From positions 129,616,562-129,680,561 of the forward strand of contig NC_092859.1 in NCBI RefSeq assembly GCF_032062135.1: DNA of 64,000 nt, in the 5' to 3' direction. Positions 43,789-56,190 of this stretch are shown here, in pieces. Numbering within the stretch: the first letter of the stretch is position 1; every line of letters starts with the position of its first letter. This stretch comes from Pyxicephalus adspersus. Its lineage: Eukaryota; Chordata; Amphibia; Anura; Pyxicephalidae. The notes under the pieces are model-generated. The model did no database searches. It saw only the letters and a list, made by a program, of their open reading frames with translations, and was not told the DNA's origin. The position numbers were made by a program, and so were the translations under genes.

Positions 43789-44640
43789 ATGAAGGGGTCT
43801 GCACCAAGTGGAGACTATACTTAGGGATCTTAGCTGTTCTACATGTAGATGGGGTTCAGAGTTGTGGCGGAGGGGTGAACTAGGCCCATATTCTTCATAG
43901 GCTGGTAGTAACACCTCTAACCTAGCCCAAAACATTTTAAAGAGAATCATAAATTGAAAAGAAATAACAGGCAAATGCACTTATTTTATATATGGCCAGT
44001 GCCTGCCTTAGTTATCTAAATAACTAAAAGCTTGTATGTTTTTAGCTGGAACTTTAATACTGAATAAGAATATTGACTGCATTTAATTATTAAAAATTAT
44101 TTTGTGAGAGAGAAGATAGGCGACAATGAAAAAAATAATAAAGGCTTGATCTATGGCTGTGTAGTCAGCAATTGAGAGACACCATGGAAAAAAATAAGCT
44201 AATAGAATATAATATTTCTTCAGATGCAGACTGGTTTTGAATTTTATTATTCTTAATAAGCATATGAAGAGCAGCATTAAATTACAGTTTTCAAACTGTA
44301 TCAATAGCAGCTCATTTCTATAATTGAACTCACCATCTTCTTGTATGGGATAGTTTATTATCTTTCTATAACTTAGTAAGTATTCAAATTTGGAACTTAA
44401 AATTATACTGGATTTATTTTAGCATTCTAGCATTTTAGCAAAATGCAATAGGCTTTATAAGATAAGTTTGTGAAAATGTATCTTTAGCATGTATTAATAT
44501 GCAATGTGTTTATCCTGAATCACTCAACACTTCTTGCGGATAAGGGAAGCCTGCTATGAAACTAACAAATTAAAGGCATTCATGGGAAACTGTTCTTTTT
44601 TTGATGAAGTAGATGTAATACTCAATTCAAATTCCTGGGT
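43789..44640. other. No gene identified
   Basis: AT-rich. Nothing recognised. Confidence 0.45.
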
Positions 44641-45540
44641 CTAATGTGAAAGGGGGCATATAGTTTGTGGCAAGCCTCCCCACTAATCCCACAAACACAG
44701 TCAAAGAACCCAGAAAACAATGCCCTGAAGGAAAAGAATACAAGAAATGAGGCAATTGGAGAGTAGTTCAAAAGAAAAGAATATCACGGGGAAGAAAGCT
44801 CAGCCAAATAGCCCAATTTATTAAAGCTCTCCCCAGGGATGAAAGTGTATCTTCTTCAGCTCTGGAGCTTTAATAAATCAGGCTTAGTAATCATTATGTC
44901 TGAAAGGTTGAGTTCTGCCAACTTAGGAATGGTCAGAAAACTGTATGTTACCATATGAGCATCTTGTGGTTCCGGGAAGATCAGCATGGCACAATCAAAA
45001 ATGGATGATTCTGGTATATGTTTGCAGAGGTGATTGTATTTCCTATTTGTAAAAGTAAGGATCTTCTCTTCACCTAAACGTATTGCCTGTGAAAGTCTGG
45101 CCTAAGTACTTTTAAACAAAGAGTCAAGGTTCAAGTAGGGCTCAATCCAGGAATACTGTGGAAGTGATGACAGCTTAGAATTCATAGGAGTAGACACCCT
45201 GAGAAGTCAAAGCCACAAATATTGACCAAAAGTTTGAATTTACAGCAAGATCAACCCTGGGGATACTCACCTGTCCTGGTTCTGTTATGGGAACAACCAT
45301 CTTCTCCCTTCTTCTCTTCTGCATTCTGATATTCAGGCATCATGACTGACTGGGCTAGATAAAACAACTCCTGTGCAAGTGTGGGGACTACATCTTTTCC
45401 TAGCACCTGCAGGGGAAGCCAGTATTGCCGGGTATCAATCAACCAATTTTTACAATTTAGCAGCAATCAGGCAGATACCAATACTTTTTGCAGAAGGGAC
45501 ACTCTCCACCTGCCGTATTCTATAATAAAGACCTGCCTGA
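44641..45540. repeat. Unclassified moderately GC-rich segment hosting a MITE
   Basis: The composition is less AT-rich than the neighbours, with no homopolymer runs. A minus-strand open frame of 71 codons at 45251-45466 has no recognised domain. It could be part of an LTR element, since TTCTATAATAAAGACC at about 45520 resembles a polyadenylation region. No definite end was found. A family A MITE lies inside at 44811. Confidence 0.3.
44811..44884. mobile_element. Palindromic MITE family A, minimal copy
   Basis: GCCCAATTTATTAAAGCTCT and GGAGCTTTAATAAATCAGGC are the inverted ends, with only GATGAAAGTGTATCTTCTTC left between them (74 bp in total). Confidence 0.8.
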
Positions 45541-47212
45541 TACCAAATATTTAAAGCAAGATCAGAACATGAAGGGTAATGGAGTACAGTAAGATCTAGG
45601 TGAGGACAAGTAGGGTCACTAGACAAGTCAGAGTACAGAATCGCTTGTCAAACTATCCAAAATGTCTTTATTTGGACATTTTGAAAATCTTCCCCTACTT
45701 CCAGTAAATAACCAAAGGCTTCATTTTCTTGCCACATATCAAACAACTGGTTTTGAGCATAATCCATTTGGGTAAAATATTACTTTTAGAGCACAACATT
45801 TTTGTTTTTGCCTTCTAAGATCTCATTTAGCCTGTAGACTTTTACTACTAACATGTAAAATTCAGACTTTTTTAGGCTTAAATGTAACTTGTAATTACCT
45901 TTGAAATATCAAAATAATGACACAGGAATGAGTCACAGACTTAAATGACATTTTTGATTAGATTGCCCTATTGCATTTACCTGTGGTGCTGTAACACTGT
46001 TTGTGTCACGCTATTAAAATTATTGATTGAGCTAGCTTAAAGAAAATGCGAAAGACTTTACTAAAATAGACAGTTCGATTACAAACAATTTCTGAAACAT
46101 TTTATTTTTCAGTATAAAGTAACTGTACAACAAAATAAATGTTGTTTGAAAAAGTTAAGTAATGATATAGTAATTAAACACTGAGCATACCAACCTCATG
46201 TACTCATGCATAGTATAGAAGTATGTAATAAGAAAAGTACCTGAACACCCTAAGCTTCTAAACATGTGCAGTACACTCCGTATTTACCATGTTGGTAAAC
46301 TTGACGACATTTTACCTTATAATGCACTCATGTACATAAAAGAACAAATGACATCAAGAACAAAAAGTATTTGTGTATTAGCTTACCAGTCCCTAGATGG
46401 GGACTGCATTATTTTTCCTTTTCCATGCGTTTTCCCTGTTGCTTCTAAATGTAACATACTTCTTTTCATATGTTTATAGCACTCATTCACTGTGCTGTAT
46501 TTAGATAGGAGTAGCATTCTCATCAGAAGCTGTTTGCTCCTAATTTAGAGTACTACACTTCCCCTAATCTCTACATTATGAAAGATGTTCTGTAGTACAG
46601 AGCAAACCAGACAGGACTGCAAATTTCAGCTCATCAGAGGCACAGTGCAGTGCAGGCCAGATTTCTGGCACGTTCAACGGGTCTTTTTTCACCTATTATA
46701 TGTATAATATAGTAGGGACATAATATTTTGCAAGATTCTGACTATACACAGATCCACAGTTTTACAGTTCCAAGAACAACGTGAACAAATGTGAAGATAA
46801 GACAACAAATAAAGAAAATTGCTTATTGTTGCTCCTCCTATAACCCAGATGCCCTGGGCACTTTTCTATAAGTACATCATGGCGTATAATATCCCTGTCC
46901 AAATTTATCAAAAAAGATTAGCTTGAGTGATTTTATATATTACATAGAACATTACTTTTCTTCTTCTTTAGCTAGACAAAAATGGTAAATCAGATTACTA
47001 AATGTCAAATAAAGTTGAGACTGTTTATCTCCCAAAGTGTGCGTGTTTGTAGATCTTTGATATTTGTCCTGCAGTAAGAGTAAAACATTTGCCAGATATG
47101 TTTTCAAGCATTGTTTACAAGCATATTTTCTTTGTTCGTACTCCCCGGATAATACAGTGTTTTGACCTGCAGAATTTTGTATCCGTTTAAAGGTTTTGTC
47201 CTTTTTATCAGC
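45541..47212. other. Unique AT-rich stretch
   Basis: No gene or repeat family recognised. Confidence 0.4.
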
Positions 47213-47330
47213 GACAACACTATCTGCAGGAAGTTTATATATCTGCCCAATATTTGCTGATTTTCCTACTGCTGCTCCACTTTCCTCAGTCAGTCCAAAA
47301 ACTCAATTGTAACTGGCACTGGCTTTACGT
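47213..47330 (+). mobile_element. Old SINE fragment (body of the tRNA-headed SINE)
   Basis: AACACTATCTGCAGGAAGTT, TTTGCTGATTTTCCTACTGC, CCACTTTCCTC, CCAAAAAC and CTGGCACTGGCTT follow in the order of the SINE body seen at 28770-28835 and known from fuller frog copies. The tRNA-like head and the 3' module are missing. Confidence 0.45.
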
Positions 47331-47639
47331 TCCTGCAGTGTGTATGCAAACATGGTTAACTGGGGTTGGCATAAAAGTAAGCTCCTTCTGGATGGAAATT
47401 GTAGTAGGTGGTTCAGTGTTATAATACACGTTAAATAATAAAACAAATAATAAAAAAGAAATTTATATTAAGGAAGTATGAATTCTGCAAGTGCAGATCT
47501 CCAGAAATTTTGGGAGATTATCCCTGGTGGGGGAGCACCTTGCAAGTCCGGTGGCTGCTGACAGTGATAAAAGATCTTTAGTTACTGTAGATGAGTCAGG
47601 AGTTGGGAGGAAAATGGGGGTTGGAATGATAGATTGAAA
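47331..47639. other. No recognisable feature
   Basis: Short AT-rich linker before the next MITE. A minus-strand open frame of 137 codons runs from here into that MITE. Confidence 0.45.
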
Positions 47640-47935
47640 ATTACCATGTGCTTTTCCTGACAGTAGAGGAGGCCAAGCAACAGTGCTGCTGAACTCGGGC
47701 ATGTGCAAAAGGGGCTTTTCCCCTGCAATGATCTCATGTGCAGTGAGATCGGCCCGTTTTTTTTTACATTTACAGGAAGATATGTCACTCGATATGGTGC
47801 CTGTGCTGAGCAAAATTGGGTGACGTAACCCGAAGAAGGAAGTAGGTGGAAGTGAAGGAGAAATCCAGAATGGCAAGAATTATGATCAGCTGTGGAGGGA
47901 TCAAGGGCTCTGCGGAAGTAATTAATTGGTAATTA
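47640..47935 (-). mobile_element. TTAA-type MITE (AGTGGAACTAAAC family), reversed copy
   Basis: On the minus strand: TTCCGCAGAGCCCTTGATCC, then CCTTCTTCGGGTTACGTCAC, then GCACAGGCACC, then GGCCGATCTCACTGCACATG, then TTTTGCACATGCCCGAG. This is the block order of 5785-6075 and 61818-62298. The outer TTAA end is unclear. Confidence 0.65.
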
Positions 47936-48269
47936 GTAATTTTTTTATTTCACTGAAAGCTCCAATTTTTTATCTCTTACCAAAATGTAGATTGTAACAC
48001 AAAAAATTAAATGTCTTCAATTTCAATACAATCTTCAAAAAAAAAAAAAAAACTTCAGTAACTCAGTAACAACCACAATTTGCCCACAGATTGGCTTCTG
48101 GCTTTGCCCCTTGTCTATAAAAAAAATGGGCATCAGAAATGTTTGGGACTTTTGTCTATAAATAAATATATATAGGCTTACAAACTATGTAGGAAAATAA
48201 GGAGTAAACTAGTAAGTGTGAGGAACAGTTTCAGCGAAATGGTGCTGGTTCTTTGTAAATGAGACGATG

Positions 48270-48466
48270 GGGCTTGATTTATTAAAGCTCTCCAAGACTA
48301 GATAAGATACACTTTTATCAGTGAACCTGGGTGATCCAGCAAACCTGGAATGGATCTGGTTCAGGATTGAAAACATTTGCTAACATTTTAGGTTTGCTGA
48401 TCCACTCAGGCTCACTGATGAAAGTGTATCTTCTCCAGTCTTAGACAGCTTTACTAAATCAGGCCC
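48270..48466. mobile_element. Palindromic MITE family A, full-length copy
   Basis: Complete arrangement: GGGCTTGATTTATTAAAGCT, GATACACTTTTATCAGTGAA, CTGGGTGATCCAGCAAACCT, GGATCTGGTTCAGGATTGAA, then the complementary TTTAGGTTTGCTGATCCACT, GAAAGTGTATCTTCTCCAG and ACTAAATCAGGCCC. 197 bp with near-symmetric arms. The best-preserved family member in the window. Confidence 0.88.
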
Positions 48467-49849
48467 AATGAGTAGCTAGTAATGAGTACAAGTAGCTGGC
48501 CCTAAAACCAGGAAAACTAAATTTTAATTGACGATGGACTTCTCACCAACAGGGTGGCCAACATCCCAGTTTATTGTTATTGGGGGTCAAATTTACCCAC
48601 CACCGTTTACATAGTTGACCTTTTAGGCAAGTTGCATACTTTCTTATTGGCTAATATCCTATAGCATACAGCATATTACATATCGAGGAAGCAATGTCTA
48701 AGAAAGGGCATTCCACAATGGAAGGGAACGAGTGTTCTCCTTTTTTCCAGGCAAGTTGTAAAAAAATATTTATTGTATATTGTAACTGGCCTCATTTTCT
48801 TCCTTTTTAATTTATTTTTTAGGTTAATTTATATCCTGAAATAATAAACATGCATTATATGGATTATGTATTGTTCTAACAGCTAATTTCATAATAGAAA
48901 GGCACTGCTCATGAAAACATCTCTGCAATTAATATTTAAAAAACAGTTATAAATAATACAAGCAACAAACTCTGTGGCAATAAACTTCACTGCATTATCA
49001 TCGACTTCATTAGGCAGTTTCTAAATATGTATTGTTTATGTAGCACTGTTCAGCAATGCAGAAAAAAATGACTCCCAGATGCATGCCCCTAACTTGCTCT
49101 GTATTGACTTACATAGAACATGCTTTGTTTGTTCAATATGAAATATTTTACATTCATTTTAAAGTATAATGGAGATAATTTGTCATGGTCTTTGCGGGGG
49201 CTTTATCAGCATCAAAAAAAACAGAAGCTATGTTGTAAATTTTTAAACAGATTTATGGAGCTGGTTTAGAAGCTCAAGTCACCTTGCGGTAGCATCCTCT
49301 ACACCATTTTGCTGCTAGTCAAAGGAAATGTTTGAAATAAATTCACATTATTATACTGTGAGCCAGTATTAACCCTGGGAAAAACTAAATACCTAAAACA
49401 AAGCATGCCTAAAACAATGTTTACTCAAAGTAAACTTCATCTGCTGAGAGCAAATATGAAATATTTCCATGCTGCTGTGTGGACTGTTAAAAGCTCTGAT
49501 GCATTCCTATTGAGTGCCTGACTTGGTTATGAGAAAATAATTCAGGCTTATATATTATGGCAATGTAGAATGTACAAAATGTAAAAGTTACTGCAAATAG
49601 TGAGATTTAAATATTTTACTGATCTATATTCATTATTCTGTCATTTGGCTGGATATTAGGGTTTTTTTTCTAATCATCATCTGCATGCCTATCTGCATTT
49701 GTTTGTAGAACATAGTTTTACAGAACATAATAGGGACATTTTATACATACAGTAGGACTTAAATATTACAGAAAAAAATTGTCAAATGATAAATGACAAA
49801 ATGAAAAGAGCAAACACAAACCCTATAACTGTCAAAGAGGCAATGAGGG
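48467..49849. other. Unique stretch; candidate conserved non-coding segment
   Basis: No gene identified. The part at 48890-49060 contains CTGCAATTAATATTT and CTGCATTATCATCGACTTCA, and is free of repeats. Confidence 0.4.
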
Positions 49850-50130
49850 TTCCAAAATAGGGAGTTTAACGCTAGATAATAAATAGTTAAAACATCAAAA
49901 CTTTTATTTACAAATACTAACATTAAAATCATATAACAGTTGGCACATTAAGTAATACGTCAAACTTGAAAATAATACAAATATTTTACATGAAAATTTT
50001 ACAAGAAGGTAAGTAACCATCCAACAAAGGGCCATTGAAAATACTCTAACGCGTTTCATGGGTGTACCTGCTTCTTCAGGGGCTGGATAGCAAGCATATA
50101 ACACCTTGGTGTGAAAAAGCAAAAGGCACC
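49850..50130 (-). repeat. GAAACGCGT-type structured repeat, copy with intact core
   Basis: On the minus strand CCAGCCCCTGAAGAAGCAGG, TACACCCATGAAACGCGTTA (50048-50082 region) is followed by a body ending ATTTGTAAATAAAAGTTTTG. The GGT-ACC core stem is preserved; neighbouring pairs are degraded. Confidence 0.6.
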
Positions 50131-50619
50131 ATTTTGAGGTCTTGTGCTGGTTAGTGAGAGACAGTATGCAGAAGCTGATAGGGAAAGCTAGGTATAGGAA
50201 AGTAAAAAAAGCAGAAAAAGAGACATGTTATCAGTTTATAGGGTAAGATAGATGAGAAAAAAGGTGTACACATTTCTTCCAAGACCACATTTTCTGCTGC
50301 TAATAACCAGGGCCTAGTAAATATGGGGGGGGAAAGCTGATTTCCGCTGACAGCCCATGATGTAGAGACTCCACAAGCTGGTATAATGAGAAATACTATA
50401 TGAGAACACAGCAGGATATCGACAGATTTGTTTAAATATATAATCATTGCTTGAAGGAGTCAGAAGACGTCATCTGATTTATCTACCTCCATACAAATAA
50501 AGAAACAGTTTGGCGCTGTCCGCGGATACCAGTGCTGCTCATTTGGCTGCATTAGGGGATTTGTCATCAGAATATATGAACACTTCTACTATTTTTTTAA
50601 TAGATGAGATCTATTACTT
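50131..50619. other. No gene identified
   Basis: A run of eight G occurs at about 50325. Nothing else was recognised. Confidence 0.45.
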
Positions 50620-50790
50620 CAATTTTGATGCCAGTCTGGTAGCTCCTGGGGAAGCAGTTCTTGTGAAACGTGTTGAAACTGATACCTGATATGTATTGTT
50701 AGTATACTTGTACAATTTGAAGGATATCTCTCTCTTTGAATGATTTAATAAATTATAGTTTTATTGAAATAATGGAGGATATGATTTAAT
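50620..50790 (+). repeat. GAAACGCGT-type structured repeat, plus-strand copy
   Basis: CTCCTGGGGAAGCAGTTCTT, then GTGAAACGTGTTGAAAC (50645-50680), then a body ending AATTATAGTTTTATTGAAAT. This is the same layout as 49850-50130 in opposite orientation, about 0.6 kb away. Confidence 0.6.
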
Positions 50791-52552
50791 AGGATGGTGG
50801 CTTTAAAGTCTATTTGTGGATGATAAAGATATTGTGGTGAGAATTTGAATGTGGCACCACATTTTCAACAGCTGCTAATCAGGGAGATTGTGGACTAGAA
50901 AATAAAACAAATTTGAAAGAAACACTAAGTCCAGACTGCATTAGGTTCATGATCATCTAGACACAGGGGAACTGAGCTCAATGATACTGGCCAACAGTCA
51001 GGGGACATCTCCTGGCAGAAAAAAATTACTGCATGGGAAATATTTGGATTGTAGGTGAATATTGCAACATTTAATTTTATATTGGTATTTTTGTCTAGAT
51101 TTTTGTTTATCAAAAAACAGGACCAATGCTTACATTATCCAACAATCACTTATTCAAATATTTGATAAGATTACTGCCATATAACAGATGCACATTCTAA
51201 AGGTTTTACATTTTCTTTAAAGCTCAAACCCCTTTAGGTCTCTTTTTTTCTGGAAAACAAACTTCTAAAATCTATGTAAATCAATTGCAATGCTCCTAAA
51301 TTAGTCCCACCAGCATTTCAAACATTCCATCTGATGTGTGTGATTACTTTCATAGAGTCACATTGGTCAGAGTTTCCTAGGGACTTAGGATTTGCATTTA
51401 CAGCCTTTGGACTGTGTTTGTAATTTAACATTACTTTTCTCAGTACAGCAGTTCTGTGGTTCTACCGAGGTGCCTCAAACTCATTCTGGTATAAATTTAC
51501 TTTAAACTCCATTCCTTCTTTAAGTTTTCAGTTGCACCACCTAATTGAAATTTAGAACAGACTGGCTTCCAGCATCGGTAATGGCAAAATTAAACATTGA
51601 CTGACTGCAATGTCTATGATTTAATAGTTTATGCAGCAAAGAAGCAATGCTGTAGCTCATGAATATATTACAGTGCACTATTTGTATCCTAATTTATTTT
51701 CCCCCAATACCTTGCAGACTCTTACTAAATTTTCTTGTGGTCAATTACATTCTGACAGAATTACAATATTTGTCTACAATATTCAGTGTATGTATGCCTA
51801 ATATTTGGACATATTGGACATATTGAGTGAGTGTGAGTGTATGAGTATTCAGGAAATCTCCAACTTAATGTAAGCTCACAAAGAATATGCTATAACCACA
51901 TACTCATAACCATTTGTTTAGACTCAGTATTCCTTTTTATGGGGGTTTAATCAATAACCAGTGACTTTTTTTTATTCCAAAAGTACATAATAAAAGAAAC
52001 AAATGGATAGTTAGTAGCTCCAATTGCCCTGTGTACTATTTGACAATCAGTTTGCATGGTTTAAGTAGTCAATTTATCATAGCTAGGAACTCAAAATTAC
52101 ATTGCTGTATGAATTGTTGCAGCTATGCCCAGTTTCTTTATATTGAATTTCAAAGGGACAGAAATATATACACTCATGTAGTAGATACATTTTCAGCATG
52201 AATCAACTTTACTGTAGATGTTCTCGTCATAGTAAAGAGGGGAACATTTGTTAAGTAGCACTGGGAAAAATAACAAACAGCACAAAGTCGGAGAGTGATG
52301 TGTACCTGTATTATTCAAATAATTATCTTGTGGACTATATATTTCAAGAAGCGGATACATTTTACCTAAATGTGAAGTTTATTGTTTCTGTTTGGGTTTA
52401 AATTAGTGCTTGGTATCTGCTACACAAATCCTAAAGCTTTTATTTTGTTTTAATAAATATTATTATTAATTTAAGGAATATTTGGGAAATGAAACCCCTA
52501 GTAATAAAGTGGCTGGTCATATTACCCAGTCACAGTCCAGCTAAAGTTTTTC
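50791..52552. other. Unique AT-rich stretch
   Basis: A short ATATTGGACAT/GAGTGAGTGTGAGTG patch lies at about 51805-51845. No gene or transposon was identified. Confidence 0.4.
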
Positions 52553-52880
52553 TTAAAGTAAAACTAAAAAAAAAAAACTTACCTTTACTTTCACAGTTCC
52601 CTCAATCCCTCTACAGTCTTCCTGGTTTGGGTCTTGCGTTGTCAAGTTAAATATCTTCGTCACGGCACAGAAGAAGCACTGGGCGCTGCCATCTTCTTTC
52701 TTCTCCTTGCTTCTGCCTAACTCGCACTGCACAGGCACAAGATCAGGTGATGTAGCCTGCTGTAAATGGGGAAAAAAGAGTGCGGATATGTGCAGTGCAT
52801 GCGTGAGATCTGCATTTTTTTCCCTATTGAAGAAAAAGACATTAGGCTTTCCTTCTCAGGAAGGTCTTCCTTCTCAGTCC
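52553..52880 (+). mobile_element. TTAA-type MITE (AGTGGAACTAAAC family), copy
   Basis: TTAAAGTAAAACTAAA, then CTTACCTTTACTTTCACAGT, CCCTCAATCCCTCTACAG, CTTCCTGGTTTGGGTCTTGC, GCGCTGCCATCTTCTTTC, ACTCGCACTGCACAGGCACA and GTGCATGCGTGAGATCTGCA. It closes with a TTCTCAGGAAGG palindrome region at about 52852. Confidence 0.75.
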
Positions 52881-52974
52881 AAGCTACACCAATATACAAA
52901 AACTTAGCAAAATATTAAAAAAATCCACAACCACAACTATCTCTGGATAAATAAAACATGTATGGTATTAACAT

Positions 52975-53215
52975 GTATGATAATATTATTTTATATATTA
53001 TTATATATCATATTATTTTTAAAGCACAAACATATTATGCCGTGCTGTACAATAAATAGGGGTTGCAAAAGACAGACAAATACCAACCGTGACACAGGAG
53101 TAGGGGAGGTTCTGCTCCAAAATAATTTACAACCTAAGAGGTTGGGGAGACTTATACACAATAGGAGGTGAATTTGGAGTGGTGACTGATTAAAGATGGG
53201 TTAAGGGACAGATGA
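52975..53215 (+). mobile_element. SINE-related repeat (CGCTGTACAATAAATA module)
   Basis: GTGCTGTACAATAAATAGGG, then GTTGCAAAAGACAGACAAAT, then CGTGACACAGGAGTAGGGGA. Homologous to 54186-54330. Its first part matches the terminal TAGCGCCAACATATTACGCAGCGCTGTACAA module that ends the SINE at 28980 and starts 58212. Confidence 0.65.
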
Positions 53216-54185
53216 AGACGGGTATGTGACTTCTGCTCATTCTTTGTCTTAAATAGCTTTTCATCTTAGAGGAATTTTTCAGTGTTCTGCTGCAACAATG
53301 AAGAAATGTTTTATTATCTTCAAGTGAATTTTGCCCCTTGCAGCCTGTTGGGGTTGTTGGTTAGCACAATGACAGGCAATAATGGTAAAGTTGTTGAATC
53401 CTATTGAGCTTTGTTGCCTAAATTTGCTTCTGTTTAGTGCTGGGACTATTTAACTAAACCAGTTCCTAAAATGGGGATTCTGGATATCCTAAATCCAAAC
53501 ACCAATGAAGACAATTGGGTAAAAATCCAATTGGCTTGTTCTGGTAACAACAAACTATCTAAAGCAACCAAATAAACAAATCAGCATAGTAGGACTGCCA
53601 AATGTTTGAGACAGATAGTGCTAAATAAAAAAGGGGGTGAATACTAATAGCAGTGAGATGGGGCTAGTGTTACTGAATCCCAAAGTGTTAGGTATTGGGC
53701 TCACAACAGTGATGCTCTGGTATGCTCAAATGCAGAAATGTCAATCAATTAAAAGGTTTTCTCTTTGTATGATCCCCAGCTTTTGTTATTTAGCATCAAC
53801 TGATGTGGTTTGGTTTGCTCTTTAAACCACCTAAAAAACAAAACAAACCACCTAAAAGAAACAAAAATAGCAAGCTTGAAGCATACAATACCAAAGCCCT
53901 CCTGTTTCTTAAAACTGTACTGTTTAAAACCACGTAAGTGCAAATGGATGCATACTAGATAGTGTTCATACATTTTTTGGGGTTGTTGACAACAATGGCT
54001 ACACAAAGTGTTTGTTATACCACAATAAAAAAGCACTTCCTTTTGGAAATTTGCAAACTGCATAATTACAAACATAATTTGTATTCTTGTTTTGTAAAAA
54101 AGAATACAACAAGGAAACACTGTAAAGTATTAAAGTTACATTCTGCTTGACAAATGAGCTATCCAATAACACAACACTTGTAAGA
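53216..54185. other. No gene identified
   Basis: AT-rich. A local AACCACCTAAAA repetition is at about 53824-53858. Open frames here show no domain. Confidence 0.45.
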
Positions 54186-54330
54186 TTAATTATAATATTA
54201 ATAATATACAGTATTTATATAGCCCCAATATATTACACAGCGCTGTACAATAAATACGGGTTGCAAATGACAGACAGATACAGACAGTTACACAGGAGGA
54301 GTAGAGGATCTTCCCGAATGCATCAGACGA
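54186..54330 (+). mobile_element. SINE-related repeat (CGCTGTACAATAAATA module), second copy
   Basis: AGTATTTATATAGCCCCAAT, ATTACACAGCGCTGTACAAT, AAATACGGGTTGCAAATGAC, then CAGACAGTTACACAGGAGGA. An imperfect AATAATAT tract precedes it, as at 58212. Confidence 0.7.
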
Positions 54331-55730
54331 GCAACTGTTTTTAAAAAAGCAACTTTCACTTTTTTTTAAATCATAGGAATCCTAAACTTTTTTTTACACG
54401 TATCTTGAAGTAAAAGTGAACATCCTAATATTTTTTTTTCTGAAATATATTACAAGGACTTCAGAATGCAGTGTTCAATATTCCATCTAATAAATGTTAC
54501 ACTCTGACATTTAAATTCCCTTTTCTCTCTAAAATATATTTTTAAATACATTCTGTATGAAGAATTTGTACGAGTTTGATCCTAGAATTCGGTTGCTTCA
54601 TCTCTCTACAGGATTCATCCCTGGAAAGTTTACTTAGCAGAATAAAGCTCTTATTGCCCAATATATTTTTATGAATTATGACTGCAAACTGTCAAGCGTC
54701 TTCAGTTGAAATAAATGTAATCAATCACAGCAACATGTCATTTCCCACAACACTCATGGCGCAGTCTGCTCTCTAATTACATCTCGACTTGCTGCTTGGA
54801 GGTGTACCTCTTAAAGTTATAGAGTCTCAGGAGCAGACTGTTTGGCTTTTTTTCAGGTAGATAAGACTGTATAAGAATTATTATTGTTTGGAAGAAATAC
54901 TATATATTGTCTTTGGGTTTTGTCACCTTCCAAGTTACAATAATGTTGTGTGAATGTTTTTGCCAGGTTTTTAGCATTCAATCATTTCAAAGTATTTGGA
55001 TATATATTGCATTATAAATAACAATACAGACCATCCAATACCACACATTCTATCTCTGTTTCTCTATATTTCCAATGAAAAGTCTCCTGATGAGGGAGGG
55101 GCAAAATAAATCTTTTTTATTTTGATTGAATATTAACATTTCTGCGTTTGGGTAAAATATATTAGTGTCAATAGGGAAAGTAAAATGTAGGTGGATTTGG
55201 TCGATTTACAGTTGCAACATGTTTTAAATTGCTTCTAAACGTTTTTAAGTGTTATCCAAAATGCTTCTTTCAAAGAAAGAAAGTTAACCAACAGTATCCA
55301 CCTAGGAATCAAACACACACACACACAAGTTTTCTCCTCTCTTCCAGCAATCTCTCAAACTTACAATAGTATTAATATAGACTTATTGTAATAGGCTAGA
55401 TTTAGAGGTAACAGCAAGGTATTGAACTGTATCAGAGATTTTTGAAAATGGTCAAGAACTGCACATACATTAAGATTTGTATGAATAAATTAGTGTATAT
55501 GTCCAGGATGTGTTAGATATTGTCTGAAAAATGATGGTGTCATCCTTCAGAAGTACTTTGACCTCTGTGGAAGTTAATACATACCAGTTAGAATTATACT
55601 TACATACTAATTAACACATTGGATGCAACCATACCAATGATTGTTTTTACTTCTTTTGGGCTGTTCAAAAAACTAATAAATGTGGTTTCTTACATCTTTC
55701 AGTAAGTAAAAAACTTTACCTGTTGCACTT
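54331..55730. other. Unique stretch; candidate conserved non-coding segment and (CA)n
   Basis: The segment at 54577-54860 is complex, with even composition and TAATTA-type motifs. A (CA)8 tract lies at 55312-55327. No exon recognised. Confidence 0.4.
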
Positions 55731-56190
55731 AGCATTGTTCCTAACCCCCTCTGAACTATAAAACACGTCCTCTGCAATGTTATGTAGATGAGGAGAAGAG
55801 TGTGTCCTAAACGACTTCCTGTCCTAGGGTGTCCTAGAGGGTCCTTAGGGTTGCCTCCCATATGCACAGTACAATAGATGGGAAATAGATGAGAGTTGCA
55901 ATCCCAGGACTCTCAACGGTTACCGGTGAGGTGTGTTTGGTTGGATGCTCCTTTGGTGGCAAGTGTGTTTTATATAGAATGTGATCTATGGCTAATGGTC
56001 TGTCTCAACCTGTCACTGAGTTTGTTGGCATGAGCTGGGTGGAGAGGATACAGACTTGGGGTGTCCTTGTGGAAAGGGTTAGTCTGTGTAGAGTCAGACC
56101 CAGTGAGGTTGTGGCTGCTCTGGCTTGGCCAGACATGGGTCCTGCCCTCTCCTGCCTTATCCCGTCAATGGCCCCATTAATAGATTCAAT
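55731..56190. repeat. GC-richer unclassified segment next to a MITE
   Basis: Contains ACTATAAAACACG (TATA-like) and GGGTGTCCTAGAGGGTCC tandem-like words. A plus-strand open frame of 72 codons (55988-56206) ends inside the MITE and has no recognised domain. It is probably part of an LTR or other repeat. Confidence 0.3.

Noticed and set aside
47463..47876. 137-codon minus-strand open frame
   Set aside because: Its first half is the reversed TTAA-type MITE; the rest is low-complexity sequence without a domain.
55080..55125. CTCCTGATGAGGGAGGGGCAAAA as another hammerhead-like core
   Set aside because: CTGATGA is present, but no stem II separates it from the A-run and no GAAAC follows.
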